From Anabaena sp. UHCC 0187 (GTDB lineage Bacteria; Cyanobacteriota; Cyanobacteriia; Cyanobacteriales; Nostocaceae): a stretch of 38,128 nt of DNA. The notes beneath the pieces are model-generated. The model saw only the letters and a list, made by a program, of their open reading frames with translations. It searched no databases and was not told where the DNA came from. Positions 24,119-33,515 of this stretch are shown piece by piece; the stretch's first letter is position 1, and the number at the start of each line of letters is the position of its first letter. Location: assembly GCF_009712035.1 (NCBI RefSeq), contig NZ_VILB01000026.1, forward strand, positions 1-38,128, read 5' to 3'. The translations under genes and the position numbers were made by a program.

Positions 24119-24700
24119 TTACAATTCTACACCCAAGACTTGCAAAATGTCTTTAACGGGTGCTTTATCTTGCTCTAACTGTTCAACTCGATGTATTAAC
24201 CGCTTAGGAATGTACTTAGAAGATTTTACTAAGCGATCGCCTTGAGTCCAAAACTCAAAATGATAGTAAGCCTGTGGGTAATCCTTGCCTTTTTTGGTAA
24301 TTGTGCGCCAGTGAATGTTACCGCTTCCCTCTCCTTTATGCCGCCGCATTTTACTAGGGCTTTGATTACTAGGGGAGATACCAGAATTACTAGGGCTTAA
24401 CTGGATATCCCCTAGTAAATTACTAGGGCTGTTATTACTAGAGGAGATATCAGAATTACTAGGGCTTAACTGGATATCCCCTAGTAAATTACTAGGGTTT
24501 GGATTACTAGGGCTTTGATTACTAGGGGTGACAGAAATGCCTAAAAGAAGCAGAATTTCTTTGACTGGACGTTTAGCAGCCTCAGCTTCTTGAATATCCC
24601 CCAGTAATTTTTTGGGTATGTATCTAGTCTTTTTCTGACCGTTTTCTTTCCAGTGGTAATAAGCCTGCTGGTAAGAGGAACAAATTTTATTAACAAAGAT
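24119..24700 (-). pseudogene. 5'-truncated gene: two related modules joined by SPSN-rich repeats
   Basis: The frame is open from a stop at 24701-24703 to the stop near 24119, though the first ATG is only at 24349. Module 1 (24690-24535) reads YQQAYYHWKENGQKKTRYIP, then KKLLGDIQEAEAAKRPVKEI. Module 2 (from 24349) reads GNIHWRTITKKGKDYPQAYY, then KYIPKRLIHRVEQLEQDKAPVKDI, plainly homologous. Between them is a 60-residue Ser/Pro/Asn linker with two 23-residue repeats (SPSNLLGDIQLSPSNS...). Module 1 lacks the GSGNIHWRTITKKG start that module 2 has, and no normal start codon is in frame upstream, so the 5' end is lost. A 76-residue product from 24349 remains possible. The module looks like a small cyanobacterial family of unknown function. 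Convergent with the clamp gene. Confidence 0.7.
24350..24530. repeat. Nonamer and 69-bp repeats encoding the SPSN linker
   Basis: TTACTAGGG (or its complement form CCCTAGTAA) recurs about ten times. A 54-bp block at 24375-24428 returns at 24444-24497 with one difference, a 69-bp period equal to 23 codons. The period keeps the minus-strand frame open, so this is a coding repeat and not a CRISPR array. Confidence 0.85.
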
Positions 24701-24703
24701 TTA

Positions 24704-24982
24704 TGGTAAAAGACATTTAATCTGTTTTATGTTAATAGTTATCTGTTTCTGATCGTATCAATTTTGTAAAAGTTATTTTTACTATTCTGTCAGCTAAAAT
24801 CTTATGTAAGATTTGAATGTTTGTTGATTTATAACAAAAATATGTTAAATTATATTAGTTGACAAAACAACTTTGTAACTTTTTTTGCTGTACCTTATCA
24901 ATCTAAAATAATCTATAAATTTTAACTAAAATTTCACCCCCTTAACAGGGGCAAGAGCGACGAATTAAGATGAATAAATCCT
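24704..24982. promoter_or_regulatory. dnaX-holA upstream region with an 18-bp palindrome
   Basis: Strongly AT-rich. AAATCTTA-TG-TAAGATTT at 24797-24814 is a perfect palindrome with 8-bp arms, a candidate operator for the dnaX-holA operon that starts at 24983. No other feature stands out. Confidence 0.45.
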
Positions 24983-26500
24983 ATGTCTACAGTCGCTCTA
25001 CATCAAAAATATCGCCCCCAAACTTTAGCCGAATTGGTTGGACAACCCTACGTTAAGACTGCTCTAACTAATGCCATCAAACACCTGCAAATTGCCCCAG
25101 CTTATTTATTAACAGGTTCTAGAGGTACAGGTAAAACTTCGACTGCGCGCATATTTGCTAAATCTCTTAATTGCCTTAATAGCAAAAAACCAACTGATAA
25201 ACCTTGTGGAATTTGTCAATCTTGTCGTTCAATTGAAAGTAGCAATAGTTTAGACGTGAGTGAAATTGATGCTGCTTCAAATAATGGTGTAGATGATGCC
25301 CGTGCTTTAATTGAACGCTGTACTTTAGCACCAATAGCAGGACGTTATCGAATTTTTATTTTAGATGAATGCCACTGCTTAACCGGTAATGCCTTTAATG
25401 CTTTACTCAAGTGTATTGAAGAACCACCACCTCATGTGGTTTTTATTCTCTGCACCACAGAACAGCACAAGGTTTTACCTACTATTATCAGCCGTTGTCA
25501 GGTGTTTAATTTCCGCACTTTATCAATTCAAACAATTGTGCAGCATCTCCGTATTATAGCAGATGCGGAATCTATTTCTATTAATGAAGAGGCATTAAGT
25601 GCGATCGCTCGACTGAGTGATGGTGGTTTACGGGATGCCCTGCAATTACTCGGTCAAGCCAGTCTTTTAGATGTAGATATCACTGCCCATCATGTCATGG
25701 AAATCGTTGGTGGTGTCACAGAAGCAGAGCTAATGGCTATTTTACAGGCTATCTCTACCAACAACACTTTTAATTTGCTGCAAGTTGCTAGAGAATTGGT
25801 AGACTCTGGGAAACCGCCTAAATTGATTATCTCAAATTTACTGCAAACATACCGAGATTTACTGATTATCAAGTCTGCACCGCAGGAACAAGCTTTACTA
25901 ACTGGTTGTGTCAGTTATACCCAACTCAAAGCTTTTGCCAAACACTGGAATTTCGAGACACTGAATTTATCTTTAGCAGAGTTACAAAAAGCTGAAAATT
26001 ATCTGCGGTATACGGTCAATGCAGCAGTGTGGCTGGAGGTTTGTTTACTCAATTTGCTGCCCGGTTTATTGCCTGGAGGTGCAACGAAGACGGTAAATGT
26101 GAAACCTGGGCATGATGGCAAATTGTTACCAACTTATGGAACGTACACCATCAACAAGGTGACTGATAAACCTGTGGATGATCCAGGTAAAGATAGCTTG
26201 TTACCAGCAGTTGCAACCAATACTGCTAATGCTTCTAATACTGCTAATTTAGCGCAAATTTGGCAGCAGGTGATGGATAAGGCTAAACCGAACCATCAAA
26301 AGCTGTTGGCTCATGCAAATCTGGTGAAATTGCAAGGGTCTAAGGCAATTTTAGAGGTGACACCAGCTTACTTGCAAAAGTTTGAGAATAGCAAAGAGGC
26401 GATCGCTAAAATGCTGCAACGGGCTACTCAAAGTCCAAAACCCCTGACTGTGTTGATTAAAACTGCCAATCTCAGTAATAATGGGAGGGTAAGAGGATGA
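24983..26500 (+). CDS. dnaX: DNA polymerase III clamp-loader subunit gamma/tau paralogue
   Basis: 505 residues. AAA+ clamp-loader signature: ALHQKYRPQTLAELVGQ start, Walker A GSRGTGKT (45-52), zinc site C64, C75, C78, C81 (CGICQSC), Walker B DECH (128-131) and the SRC motif (170-172) whose Arg acts across the subunit interface. A lid/collar region follows to about 360, and a short C-terminal domain (about 405-500) replaces the longer tau tail of chromosomal DnaX, which is usually 600 residues or more in this group. It loads the sliding clamp with delta and delta'. The stop overlaps holA by four bases, so the two are co-translated. No intein is seen. Probably an accessory copy alongside the clamp paralogue. 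Confidence 0.93.
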   Translation: MSTVALHQKYRPQTLAELVGQPYVKTALTNAIKHLQIAPAYLLTGSRGTGKTSTARIFAKSLNCLNSKKPTDKPCGICQSCRSIESSNSLDVSEIDAASNNGVDDARALIERCTLAPIAGRYRIFILDECHCLTGNAFNALLKCIEEPPPHVVFILCTTEQHKVLPTIISRCQVFNFRTLSIQTIVQHLRIIADAESISINEEALSAIARLSDGGLRDALQLLGQASLLDVDITAHHVMEIVGGVTEAELMAILQAISTNNTFNLLQVARELVDSGKPPKLIISNLLQTYRDLLIIKSAPQEQALLTGCVSYTQLKAFAKHWNFETLNLSLAELQKAENYLRYTVNAAVWLEVCLLNLLPGLLPGGATKTVNVKPGHDGKLLPTYGTYTINKVTDKPVDDPGKDSLLPAVATNTANASNTANLAQIWQQVMDKAKPNHQKLLAHANLVKLQGSKAILEVTPAYLQKFENSKEAIAKMLQRATQSPKPLTVLIKTANLSNNGRVRG

Positions 26501-27492
26501 TTGTTTTGCTCACGGGTGATGATGAATACGCTATTCAAGAACAGCTAAACCAGTACAAAACGGAGATTGATGCTCAATGGCTGACTCTATGCTATCACCG
26601 ATTTCCGGCTGTTCAGCTTGACAAAGCTTTGAGTGTGGCTCGGACTCGTTCCCTGACTGGTGGTAAAAAACTGGTAATTGTGGAAAATTGCCACCTCAAG
26701 CAGTGGGGTGATACGGAGTTAGCAACTTTGCAACAGTTGGTGCAATTGCCTAATTCGACAATTTTGGTGTTTGTGGCTAATAATGTGGATAAGCGGCTGA
26801 AGGTTTACAAGCATCTGGTCAAGTATGGGACGTTGTTTGAGTTTTCGTTGATACCACCTTGGCGGTATGATTTGATTGAACAGGCGATAGTTTCCCTTGC
26901 TGCCAAACTCTACACGAACACCACAGATCATGCTGTGACAGCTAAGAAAATTAAACTGCTGCTGTCAGAGGAGGCGGTGACATATTTAGCACAAGCTATT
27001 GGTAATGATATGATCCGTGCTGCTTCTGAGTTACGCAAATTGTCTATCTATGCTCAAAGTAGAAAATTGGAGCTTGGGGAGGTACAGGAGTTAGTGCCAT
27101 GTCAAACTCAGAATAGCCTACAATTGGCTGCGGCTATGCGTGAAGGAAAAAGCCATCAAGTTTTGCAATTGTTGGATGATTTACTGTCTCGTTGTCAACC
27201 TTTAATGGTGATTGTTAGCACTCTTTTAACGCAGTTTAGAACTTGGTTATGGGTGAAGTCTGCGATTGTTTCTGGGGTGAAGAAGGATGGTGAATTAGCT
27301 CAACTTTGTAATATCAGTAATCCTCATCGTATTTACTATTTGCGTCAGGAGGTAGCAAATACAAGTATCAATGCTTTGGCTAAAGCGGTGACTATGATCT
27401 TGGATTTGGAGATGTCTATTAAGAGGGGTGGTGATGGTAGGGATTTGTTGGTGGTGATTCTTGGTGTTTGTAGGTTGTTTCAGGTTGTTTAA
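26497..27492 (+). CDS. holA: DNA polymerase III delta subunit (clamp loader)
   Basis: 331 residues, begun at the ATGA overlap with dnaX. The N-terminus MIVLLTGDDEYAIQEQLNQY is the family start (strand then the LxGxDxY turn). RSLTGGKKLVIVENCH (about 51-66) and LPNSTILVFVANNVDKRLKV (about 88-107) match the delta domain I/II strands, and the C-terminal collar ends RGGDGRDLLVVILGVCRLF. Delta is the wrench that opens the sliding clamp and lacks a P-loop, as here. Together with the dnaX and dnaN paralogues this gives clamp plus most of a loader. No delta' gene is in the window, so the chromosomal one may be shared. Confidence 0.88.
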   Translation: MIVLLTGDDEYAIQEQLNQYKTEIDAQWLTLCYHRFPAVQLDKALSVARTRSLTGGKKLVIVENCHLKQWGDTELATLQQLVQLPNSTILVFVANNVDKRLKVYKHLVKYGTLFEFSLIPPWRYDLIEQAIVSLAAKLYTNTTDHAVTAKKIKLLLSEEAVTYLAQAIGNDMIRAASELRKLSIYAQSRKLELGEVQELVPCQTQNSLQLAAAMREGKSHQVLQLLDDLLSRCQPLMVIVSTLLTQFRTWLWVKSAIVSGVKKDGELAQLCNISNPHRIYYLRQEVANTSINALAKAVTMILDLEMSIKRGGDGRDLLVVILGVCRLFQVV

Positions 27493-27513
27493 TTAGGAGG
27501 AAGTTGAGGGAGA

Positions 27514-27561
27514 ATTTTGGATTTTGGATTGGATGTTTGATGTCTGTCTAAAATCCAAAAT
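27514..27561. terminator. Long inverted repeat after holA
   Basis: ATTTTGGATTTT (27514-27525) and AAAATCCAAAAT (27550-27561) form a 12-bp perfect stem with a 24-base loop, 21 bases beyond the holA stop. There is no following T tract, so it may be a dispersed Nostocales repeat that also serves as an end signal between convergent genes. The rest of 27562-27728 holds nothing I can name. Confidence 0.45.
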
Positions 27562-27728
27562 AAATCGTTAAAGTAACTCATATTCAATATTTTGGTGATA
27601 AAAAGCAGTAGGCATTGATTGATTTATTTAAAATAAAAGTAAACCTTTCATTGCCTAAATACATCATATCAAAGTTAATGAAGTTATCTGGATGTTGTTA
27701 CTCAAGATATTGTAACTGCAATCTCTCG

Positions 27729-30515
27729 TTAGCATTTGACAACTCTTGCATCAAGAACAGGTTGAGCTACTCCTTCTTGGTATTGTGGATCTGGTATGAC
27801 CTCTAGACAGTCATCAATTTTTATATGCGGCCAATTTTTGTCAACAGACCTTAATTTATCACGGCGTACATAGTACTGCCGATTATCTTTATCCTTAGCG
27901 AACAAAAAAGGTTTGTGTTGATTCCTGTTATCTAAAGTAGGTCGATAGTAAACACTTACATGAACCCAACCTTCCTCTGGGCTAATGTCTATTTCACTTT
28001 CATCCACTTTCGATGTTTCTATCAAATTTTTCCACCGAGCAGAAGTTAAAGGATTATTGCCACTTTCTATTTGTAAATTTGATAACTTTTTGACCCACTT
28101 TTGTACATCTGGATGATAGAGTGTGTAATCATTATGCACCTGACACATCTTCACTAAATGTTTATCTACAAAGGTTGTAAACTTTAATTTTGCGTCTTCA
28201 CTCAGATGGGAAATTTTTCCTGTCCCATACCATAAATCATTTACAAGTTTAATTCCTACAGCTACTTCAGGACCTGTATGCCCTTCCAAGTCGAATACCT
28301 CATTCAGTACATCAATTGCCTCACACAAAGATTTTTGAACACTCCTAGAAGGACCGTACTCAGCAGATTGCCGCAAAGCTTGAGCAAGCAATGAACCTTT
28401 AGTTCCACGTAGAGGTCCTGCATTTTGCCAGTCTTTTGTAGCCTCAATAGCTTTTTCTGTTTCACCCAACCAAATCAAAGGAAGGTAGTAGTTTTGAATA
28501 ACCATCCGTGCATGATGGACATCAGATTGGTCTGGATTATCCCATCCAAGTTCTACCAAGCGTTCGCCTAAATCTTTAGCTCCTTTATAATCTTTGTCTT
28601 TACGAAGCTCATTTGACAAAATCAAGCCTGAAGCGATATCACCCATATCCCAAGCTTGTTGAAGGGATCTTTTCCCTCCTAAGCGATCATTAAGCTTAAG
28701 CAAAACTAAACCTCGAATCCTGTAAAGGATTGATTGGTCTTTACACGCCTCTATAGCCAACTTTAAAGTATTGAAGATATCCGACAAAAGACGACGATCA
28801 AAAGGTTGGCGTGATAACTCTCGAAAGGCATCTAGGGCAATCATTCTAACTTGTTCTGTAGCAGAATCGGGAATATATTTCCCAGAAATTGGATTATTTC
28901 TATAAATATTCGGTGACTTGTCAATTTCGCGGAGTATCTGCCTTGTGTTCCTAAGTTTTGCCTCTACAGCTGATCTAACATTTGGATCAATAGGGCTGAA
29001 AAGCATCAAATCACGTACTGAGGAACTGAGTATATAGCTTTCCTCAGTTATCTCCGGAATTCTTGTAACTAGACTTGTTCCCTGAAGTTGGCTAAAAGCT
29101 TCAGCTATATCATCCACATTTCTTTGCAGTAGGAGACAAGCATTCGCACGAGTAATTGGTTCATCAGTTACGAAAAGACATTCTAGAACTTCATACGCCA
29201 TAGGTGACAAGGCTTCAAGCAGATTTTTGTAAGAAAATTCAAGTACCTGTTCCTTTGCTTTAGATATTCCTAGATTCAGCGGGTGTCCTGCAATAAATCC
29301 ATCAATGGTCAAACGAATGGCAAGCGGAATTGAATCACAAGCTTGGACAATATTCTTCAATTCGTCTTCACTAAGGCGTTGTCCGCTACGTTTCAATAAA
29401 TACTCACGAGCGAGTTTCTGCGCTCCATTACTGTCTAAGGGTTTTAAAGGAATAGTGTTACCAGAATTTAAACTAATGCGGCTTGTAACAATGACTCGCC
29501 ATTCTTCTGGGAGATTACTGTAGAAACTGTTAAAGGTATTGGGATCATCTCGGAGTATGGTTTCAAGGTTGTCAAGACAAAGAAGAATTCGTCTTTTGTC
29601 AAATTTATTGCAGGCATCCTCAAATGTGAGTTTGTCAAGACTTTCCTGTTCAGCTAGTGTACTAGCAATTGATAGACATATACCGTCAATAGTTGCAGTA
29701 GATGGAATTTGAGCGATAACACCGTCCGTCGTCAATAATTCAGTCTTTGAGCTGAAATAAAGGATTTGATCAACCCAATCTACTGATTCCGGTGAATGTA
29801 CTGTATCATATAAAGCTTGCAGCAGTAGGGCTGTCTTACCCAAACCACCCGGAGCAACAAGAGCAATAAGAGGATATCTTTTGTTTCTCATTGTCTTGAT
29901 TAGCTCAGAAATTTCTCGTTGTCTCCCAATTAAACCAGTGAGAGCGTGATCAAACTGCTGTAGTTGTGGTAAGTTGTTGGGCAGAGACCAAATAGGTTCG
30001 TTTATCCATGTATCCGGTGGTGATAACAATCTTCCAGCTTCTGCATCAAGAAAAGCTTGAGTAACATCGCTAAACTGTAGCTTGTCAATCAATGGATCGG
30101 TAGCAATGGCCGCAACACGATGCCAATAGCAATGATGAAAAGGTTTATTAGGGTGACTAATAGCATTCCTAATGTGACGTACCTCAAGAACTTTAAATAA
30201 TTCTTGTAATCTCTCCAAATAATCTTTTTCTGTTCTTTCCTTTGCTGCGTCCTTAGCCATACTCAAGACCTCTTCCAAGTAAGTTGCAGCAACGATTCCT
30301 CTAGTCGTCGTTTTATCAAAAATTCGACCCTCTTTCTCGAAGAATTCAACAGTCCTGGACGGAAGTTCATTTGGATCTGGTTTGAGAAGTTCAACAAAAT
30401 AACCCAAGGCTTGCTCTAGCTCGAAGAGTACCATCGCACTCTTCCTACGCGATATTTCTAACTTATCTGTTCCGCTTTGCTTGTTGTCATTCATTACCGT
30501 TACAGGATTAATCAT
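27729..30515 (-). CDS. HEPN-STAND (NB-ARC-like) ATPase with helical repeats and cold-shock-like C-terminus
   Basis: 928 residues; the start at 30515 or 30494 (M8) is uncertain. The N-terminal helical domain carries R116-N-A-I-S-H121 (VRHIRNAISHPNK), the Rx4-6H motif of HEPN ribonucleases. The STAND core has LIGRQREI (195-202), Walker A APGGLGKT (221-228), Walker B ILLCLDNLE (310-318) and VTSR (343-346), then a winged-helix-like part near 430-500. A long alpha-repeat, TPR-like region (about 540-780) would be the sensor. The last 80 residues (GWVHVSVYYRP, FLFAKDKDNRQYYVRRDKL, CLEVIPDPQ) resemble a cold-shock/OB fold. STAND proteins with an effector at the N-terminus and repeats behind are known as phage sensors and programmed-death switches, and this domain order fits. 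Divergent from the helicase at 30656. Confidence 0.82.
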   Translation of the reverse strand: MINPVTVMNDNKQSGTDKLEISRRKSAMVLFELEQALGYFVELLKPDPNELPSRTVEFFEKEGRIFDKTTTRGIVAATYLEEVLSMAKDAAKERTEKDYLERLQELFKVLEVRHIRNAISHPNKPFHHCYWHRVAAIATDPLIDKLQFSDVTQAFLDAEAGRLLSPPDTWINEPIWSLPNNLPQLQQFDHALTGLIGRQREISELIKTMRNKRYPLIALVAPGGLGKTALLLQALYDTVHSPESVDWVDQILYFSSKTELLTTDGVIAQIPSTATIDGICLSIASTLAEQESLDKLTFEDACNKFDKRRILLCLDNLETILRDDPNTFNSFYSNLPEEWRVIVTSRISLNSGNTIPLKPLDSNGAQKLAREYLLKRSGQRLSEDELKNIVQACDSIPLAIRLTIDGFIAGHPLNLGISKAKEQVLEFSYKNLLEALSPMAYEVLECLFVTDEPITRANACLLLQRNVDDIAEAFSQLQGTSLVTRIPEITEESYILSSSVRDLMLFSPIDPNVRSAVEAKLRNTRQILREIDKSPNIYRNNPISGKYIPDSATEQVRMIALDAFRELSRQPFDRRLLSDIFNTLKLAIEACKDQSILYRIRGLVLLKLNDRLGGKRSLQQAWDMGDIASGLILSNELRKDKDYKGAKDLGERLVELGWDNPDQSDVHHARMVIQNYYLPLIWLGETEKAIEATKDWQNAGPLRGTKGSLLAQALRQSAEYGPSRSVQKSLCEAIDVLNEVFDLEGHTGPEVAVGIKLVNDLWYGTGKISHLSEDAKLKFTTFVDKHLVKMCQVHNDYTLYHPDVQKWVKKLSNLQIESGNNPLTSARWKNLIETSKVDESEIDISPEEGWVHVSVYYRPTLDNRNQHKPFLFAKDKDNRQYYVRRDKLRSVDKNWPHIKIDDCLEVIPDPQYQEGVAQPVLDARVVKC

Positions 30516-30655
30516 TTAATTTTGTAATTCATTATCTATTTCATCTCAAAAACTATTCTAGTTCAAAAGTATAAAATAAAAAGCATTCCTGTAATTTCAC
30601 TTAATATCTTCCCCCAATGGGGGATTTATAAGGGCAATGTTCAAAAAACACCACC

Positions 30656-33385
30656 ATGAACACGCCCAACTACAACTTATTACTGCAAAGCCTTTGGACA
30701 CCACCTACCACACCCATTCCCGAAAATTCCCACACAAATAATCATCCCCCAGAACCAACAGAAATCACCGAATTTCTAGGAGAAGACTTACTCTATCAAC
30801 AAACAATTCCTGCCACCGAACCTAACCTCAAAACCATCCCCAAAGACCTACCAAAACAACTAATAAAAGCCCTACAATCATTAGGAATCACCCAACTTTA
30901 CTCCCATCAAATCAAAGCCTTACAAGCAATTAGAACAGGTAAAAGTTTCATCCTCACCTCCCCTACAGCCAGTGGTAAAACCCTCAGCACATACCCCGGT
31001 ATTATCGAAGGTTGTATCAATCAAGAACACCGAGCCTTAGCATTTTATGGACTGCGAGCTTTAGCACTTGACCAATTCCATAAAATCTCACAATTACTTT
31101 CTACCATACCCCCAAAATATCGCCCAGTCTTAGCAATGATCACAGGAGATGTCAAATCAGATGAACGAGAACAAATTCTTGCCAGTGAACCCCATATATT
31201 AGGTGTCACTCCCGAATTAATTCATTTCCAACTCAAACAAGTTTGGAAATCACCAAATTGGGCAACCTTTTATCAACGATTACGCTACATCTTAATTGAT
31301 GAAGCACACACCCTTTCCGGTAGCTATGGTGCAAATATGGCTTGGTTAATTCGCCGTATTAAACTAGCAGTAGATCATTACGGTGGTGACTCCCAAAAAC
31401 TGCAATTTATCTTCCTCAGTGCTACTTGTGGAAATCCTAAACAATTAGCTTTGAAAATCTCCGGTTTAAAACCCACTAAACTCAACCCCAAACCCTTAAT
31501 TTGGATTCGCAAAAGTGGCGCAGCTTCACCACCCAGACAAGTAATTGTCACGCAACCAAGTTACAATTTAACTGCTGATACTGCCCGGATAATTCAATTT
31601 TTACTCAATCAAAATAAATCAGGAATCGCGTTTTGTAACTCCCGGCGGAGTGTGCGAGAAGTCACAGAACTGTTAAAATCAAATCAAGTCACCGCGTTTT
31701 ACAGTGGCATTACTGCCGAGCGTCGAGCCGAAGTAGTTAATCAACTTCAATCTGGTATAATCAAATGGATAATTGCCACAGAAGCCTTAGAAGCAGGAAT
31801 TGATTTACCAGAATTAGAATGTTGTGTATTGCGTGGCTGGCCAGGTTCTAAAATGGCATATCAGCAACGCAGTGGTCGAGCCGGACGTTCTCAACCAGGA
31901 CTCACAGTGCTGCTTCCCAATGCTTTCAACCCCATAGACTGTTATGTGGCAGAACATCCAGAAATGCTGGTATCTGGAGAATCTGAAGAAGTGTTTTTTA
32001 ATGACGAATATCCCATCTTTGCAGCCAAACATTTGATGTGTGCAGCCGCAGAAACAGGCATTCCCACTAACAAAATTAAACACTATTTTGGTGCAGCCGC
32101 TTTTGATGTTGCCAAACTGTTATTAGCCCAAGGACATTTACACAAAGGTAGGAATGGTTTATGGGCAAAAGGTTATCCCCACAAAGATGTTAATTTTCGG
32201 GGTGGTTTATCGCAAACAACTATCAAATTAGTAGATGCAATTTCTGGGGAAGAATTAGAGGAAATATCTGAAGATATCGCTTATCGAGAAGTGCATCCCC
32301 AAGCTATTTATAAACGACAAGATACTAAGGGACAAATGCTAACTTATCAATGTATTTCCTTAGACCTGAACAGTAAACGAGCGATTTTAAAACAAACAAC
32401 AGATAAGGCAATTTTTACAGTTGCAACTACGGTATCACAAACCAGTAGTTTAACTATGTTAACTGACCCAGTGCATTTACCATTGCTGTTTTCTTCAGAT
32501 GGTATAGAAGAAAAGAAACAGGAGGAACAGGAACAGAAAATAAAGGGGAAAGTTTCGCACAAGACTGACATCGTAGTCATAGGAAAATCTGTGAAGGAGG
32601 AACAGAAAATAAAGGGGAAAGTTTCGCACCCTGCACCTTTATCTGAAGTTGAAGAATGTCAGGAATATTTAACCCTAGAACTGAGTTTTGGTGAAGTTAA
32701 ACACATTACCAGCGGTTACAGTTTAATGACCCAAATTTACGAGCAGACTTGTTTGAATAAACGGTGTCTTAACTACAAAGAACCCTTACCTCAACAACAG
32801 CGTTGTCCTCTGTGTCGCAAACTCACCCGCAAAGCTGTCATTGTCAAAACCCTATCAGAAGCCAAGTTTGAGCAGCCTTTCCGCACCCAATTTTCCGCCC
32901 CTATGGTGAAAGTAACAATTAACTCAAGTGCGCGAGAATACATCCAGCAATTTGCGAAGGAAATTAGAAGCGGTTTAACTCGCAGTAAAGAACCGATACC
33001 TTCTGGTTATCAACAGTTGTGGGAATATTCCAGTCCCTTCATTGCTATGCACAGCTTTGGACATCAAATTATGAGGGCATTACAGCTTGTAGCGAGAGTT
33101 GACCCCAAACAGGTGAATTTTACTGTGGTGAAGGAGTTAGAGGAAAATAACAATTACACTGGTTACTTCTATGATACCAGTGATGGCGGCAATGGTGCGG
33201 CTGAAGCTGTGTTTAAACATCTGCCAAAACTTGCGGAGGTTGGTAGGGCGATCGCACGAGATTGTAATTGTCATACTGGTTGTGCTAAATGTTTAATTCA
33301 ACATGGCTGTCCTGATGGGAATACTGCTTTATTGAAGCAACTGGGGTTGGTGTTGTTGGATGCTGTTGCTAGACCTGAAACATAG
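30656..33385 (+). CDS. MrfA/YprA-type DEAH-box helicase with C-terminal DUF1998/Zn region
   Basis: 909 residues. SF2 motifs: Q-like LYSHQIKALQ (81-90), Walker A TASGKT (104-109), DEAH (215-218), SAT (255-257), then IIATEALEAGIDLP and QQRSGRAGRSQPG. The C-terminal part has CPLCRK, the glycine-rich DTSDGGNGAAEAVF and the four-Cys CNCHTGCAKC cluster near the end, as in MrfA of Bacillus (3'-5' helicase of mitomycin repair) and other DUF1998-bearing helicases. Likely role: DNA repair helicase. In DISARM the helicase and the DUF1998 protein are separate (DrmA, DrmB), which is not the case here. A 69-bp duplication (see 32531-32629) lengthens a charged loop between the helicase core and the C-terminal region. 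Confidence 0.9.
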   Translation: MNTPNYNLLLQSLWTPPTTPIPENSHTNNHPPEPTEITEFLGEDLLYQQTIPATEPNLKTIPKDLPKQLIKALQSLGITQLYSHQIKALQAIRTGKSFILTSPTASGKTLSTYPGIIEGCINQEHRALAFYGLRALALDQFHKISQLLSTIPPKYRPVLAMITGDVKSDEREQILASEPHILGVTPELIHFQLKQVWKSPNWATFYQRLRYILIDEAHTLSGSYGANMAWLIRRIKLAVDHYGGDSQKLQFIFLSATCGNPKQLALKISGLKPTKLNPKPLIWIRKSGAASPPRQVIVTQPSYNLTADTARIIQFLLNQNKSGIAFCNSRRSVREVTELLKSNQVTAFYSGITAERRAEVVNQLQSGIIKWIIATEALEAGIDLPELECCVLRGWPGSKMAYQQRSGRAGRSQPGLTVLLPNAFNPIDCYVAEHPEMLVSGESEEVFFNDEYPIFAAKHLMCAAAETGIPTNKIKHYFGAAAFDVAKLLLAQGHLHKGRNGLWAKGYPHKDVNFRGGLSQTTIKLVDAISGEELEEISEDIAYREVHPQAIYKRQDTKGQMLTYQCISLDLNSKRAILKQTTDKAIFTVATTVSQTSSLTMLTDPVHLPLLFSSDGIEEKKQEEQEQKIKGKVSHKTDIVVIGKSVKEEQKIKGKVSHPAPLSEVEECQEYLTLELSFGEVKHITSGYSLMTQIYEQTCLNKRCLNYKEPLPQQQRCPLCRKLTRKAVIVKTLSEAKFEQPFRTQFSAPMVKVTINSSAREYIQQFAKEIRSGLTRSKEPIPSGYQQLWEYSSPFIAMHSFGHQIMRALQLVARVDPKQVNFTVVKELEENNNYTGYFYDTSDGGNGAAEAVFKHLPKLAEVGRAIARDCNCHTGCAKCLIQHGCPDGNTALLKQLGLVLLDAVARPET
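32531..32629. repeat. 69-bp-spaced direct repeat within the MrfA-like gene
   Basis: Thirty identical bases at 32531-32560 and 32600-32629 (starting GAACAGAAAATAAAGGGG) are 69 bp apart, keeping the frame and repeating EQKIKGKVSH in a charged linker. It looks like a recent tandem duplication or insertion of a small repeat. Confidence 0.85.
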
Positions 33386-33414
33386 CATTTTGAGTTGTTA
33401 AATTTGCAGAAATA

Positions 33415-33445
33415 CCTACCCTTAACACTGTATTCACAGGGTAGG
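33415..33445. terminator. Hairpin between the helicase and HAD genes
   Basis: CCTACCCT (33415-33422) and AGGGTAGG (33438-33445) pair over eight bases with a 15-base loop, 30 bases after the helicase stop. No T tract follows, so the role could be termination, mRNA stability or a dispersed repeat. Confidence 0.4.
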
Positions 33446-33515
33446 ATTTAATATGTATAATGCCTGTACCTGGATAGGCTCACCAAAAGATTTTCCAGCG
33501 TTACCAGAGGTTTTT

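Noticed and set aside
24350-24530. CRISPR-like repeat array
   Set aside because: Repeats are short, unevenly spaced and preserve an open frame on the minus strand. They encode a Ser/Pro/Asn linker, and no cas gene is present.
27615-27806. 63-residue plus-strand frame after holA
   Set aside because: Low-complexity AT-rich sequence overlapping the 3' end of the STAND gene on the opposite strand.
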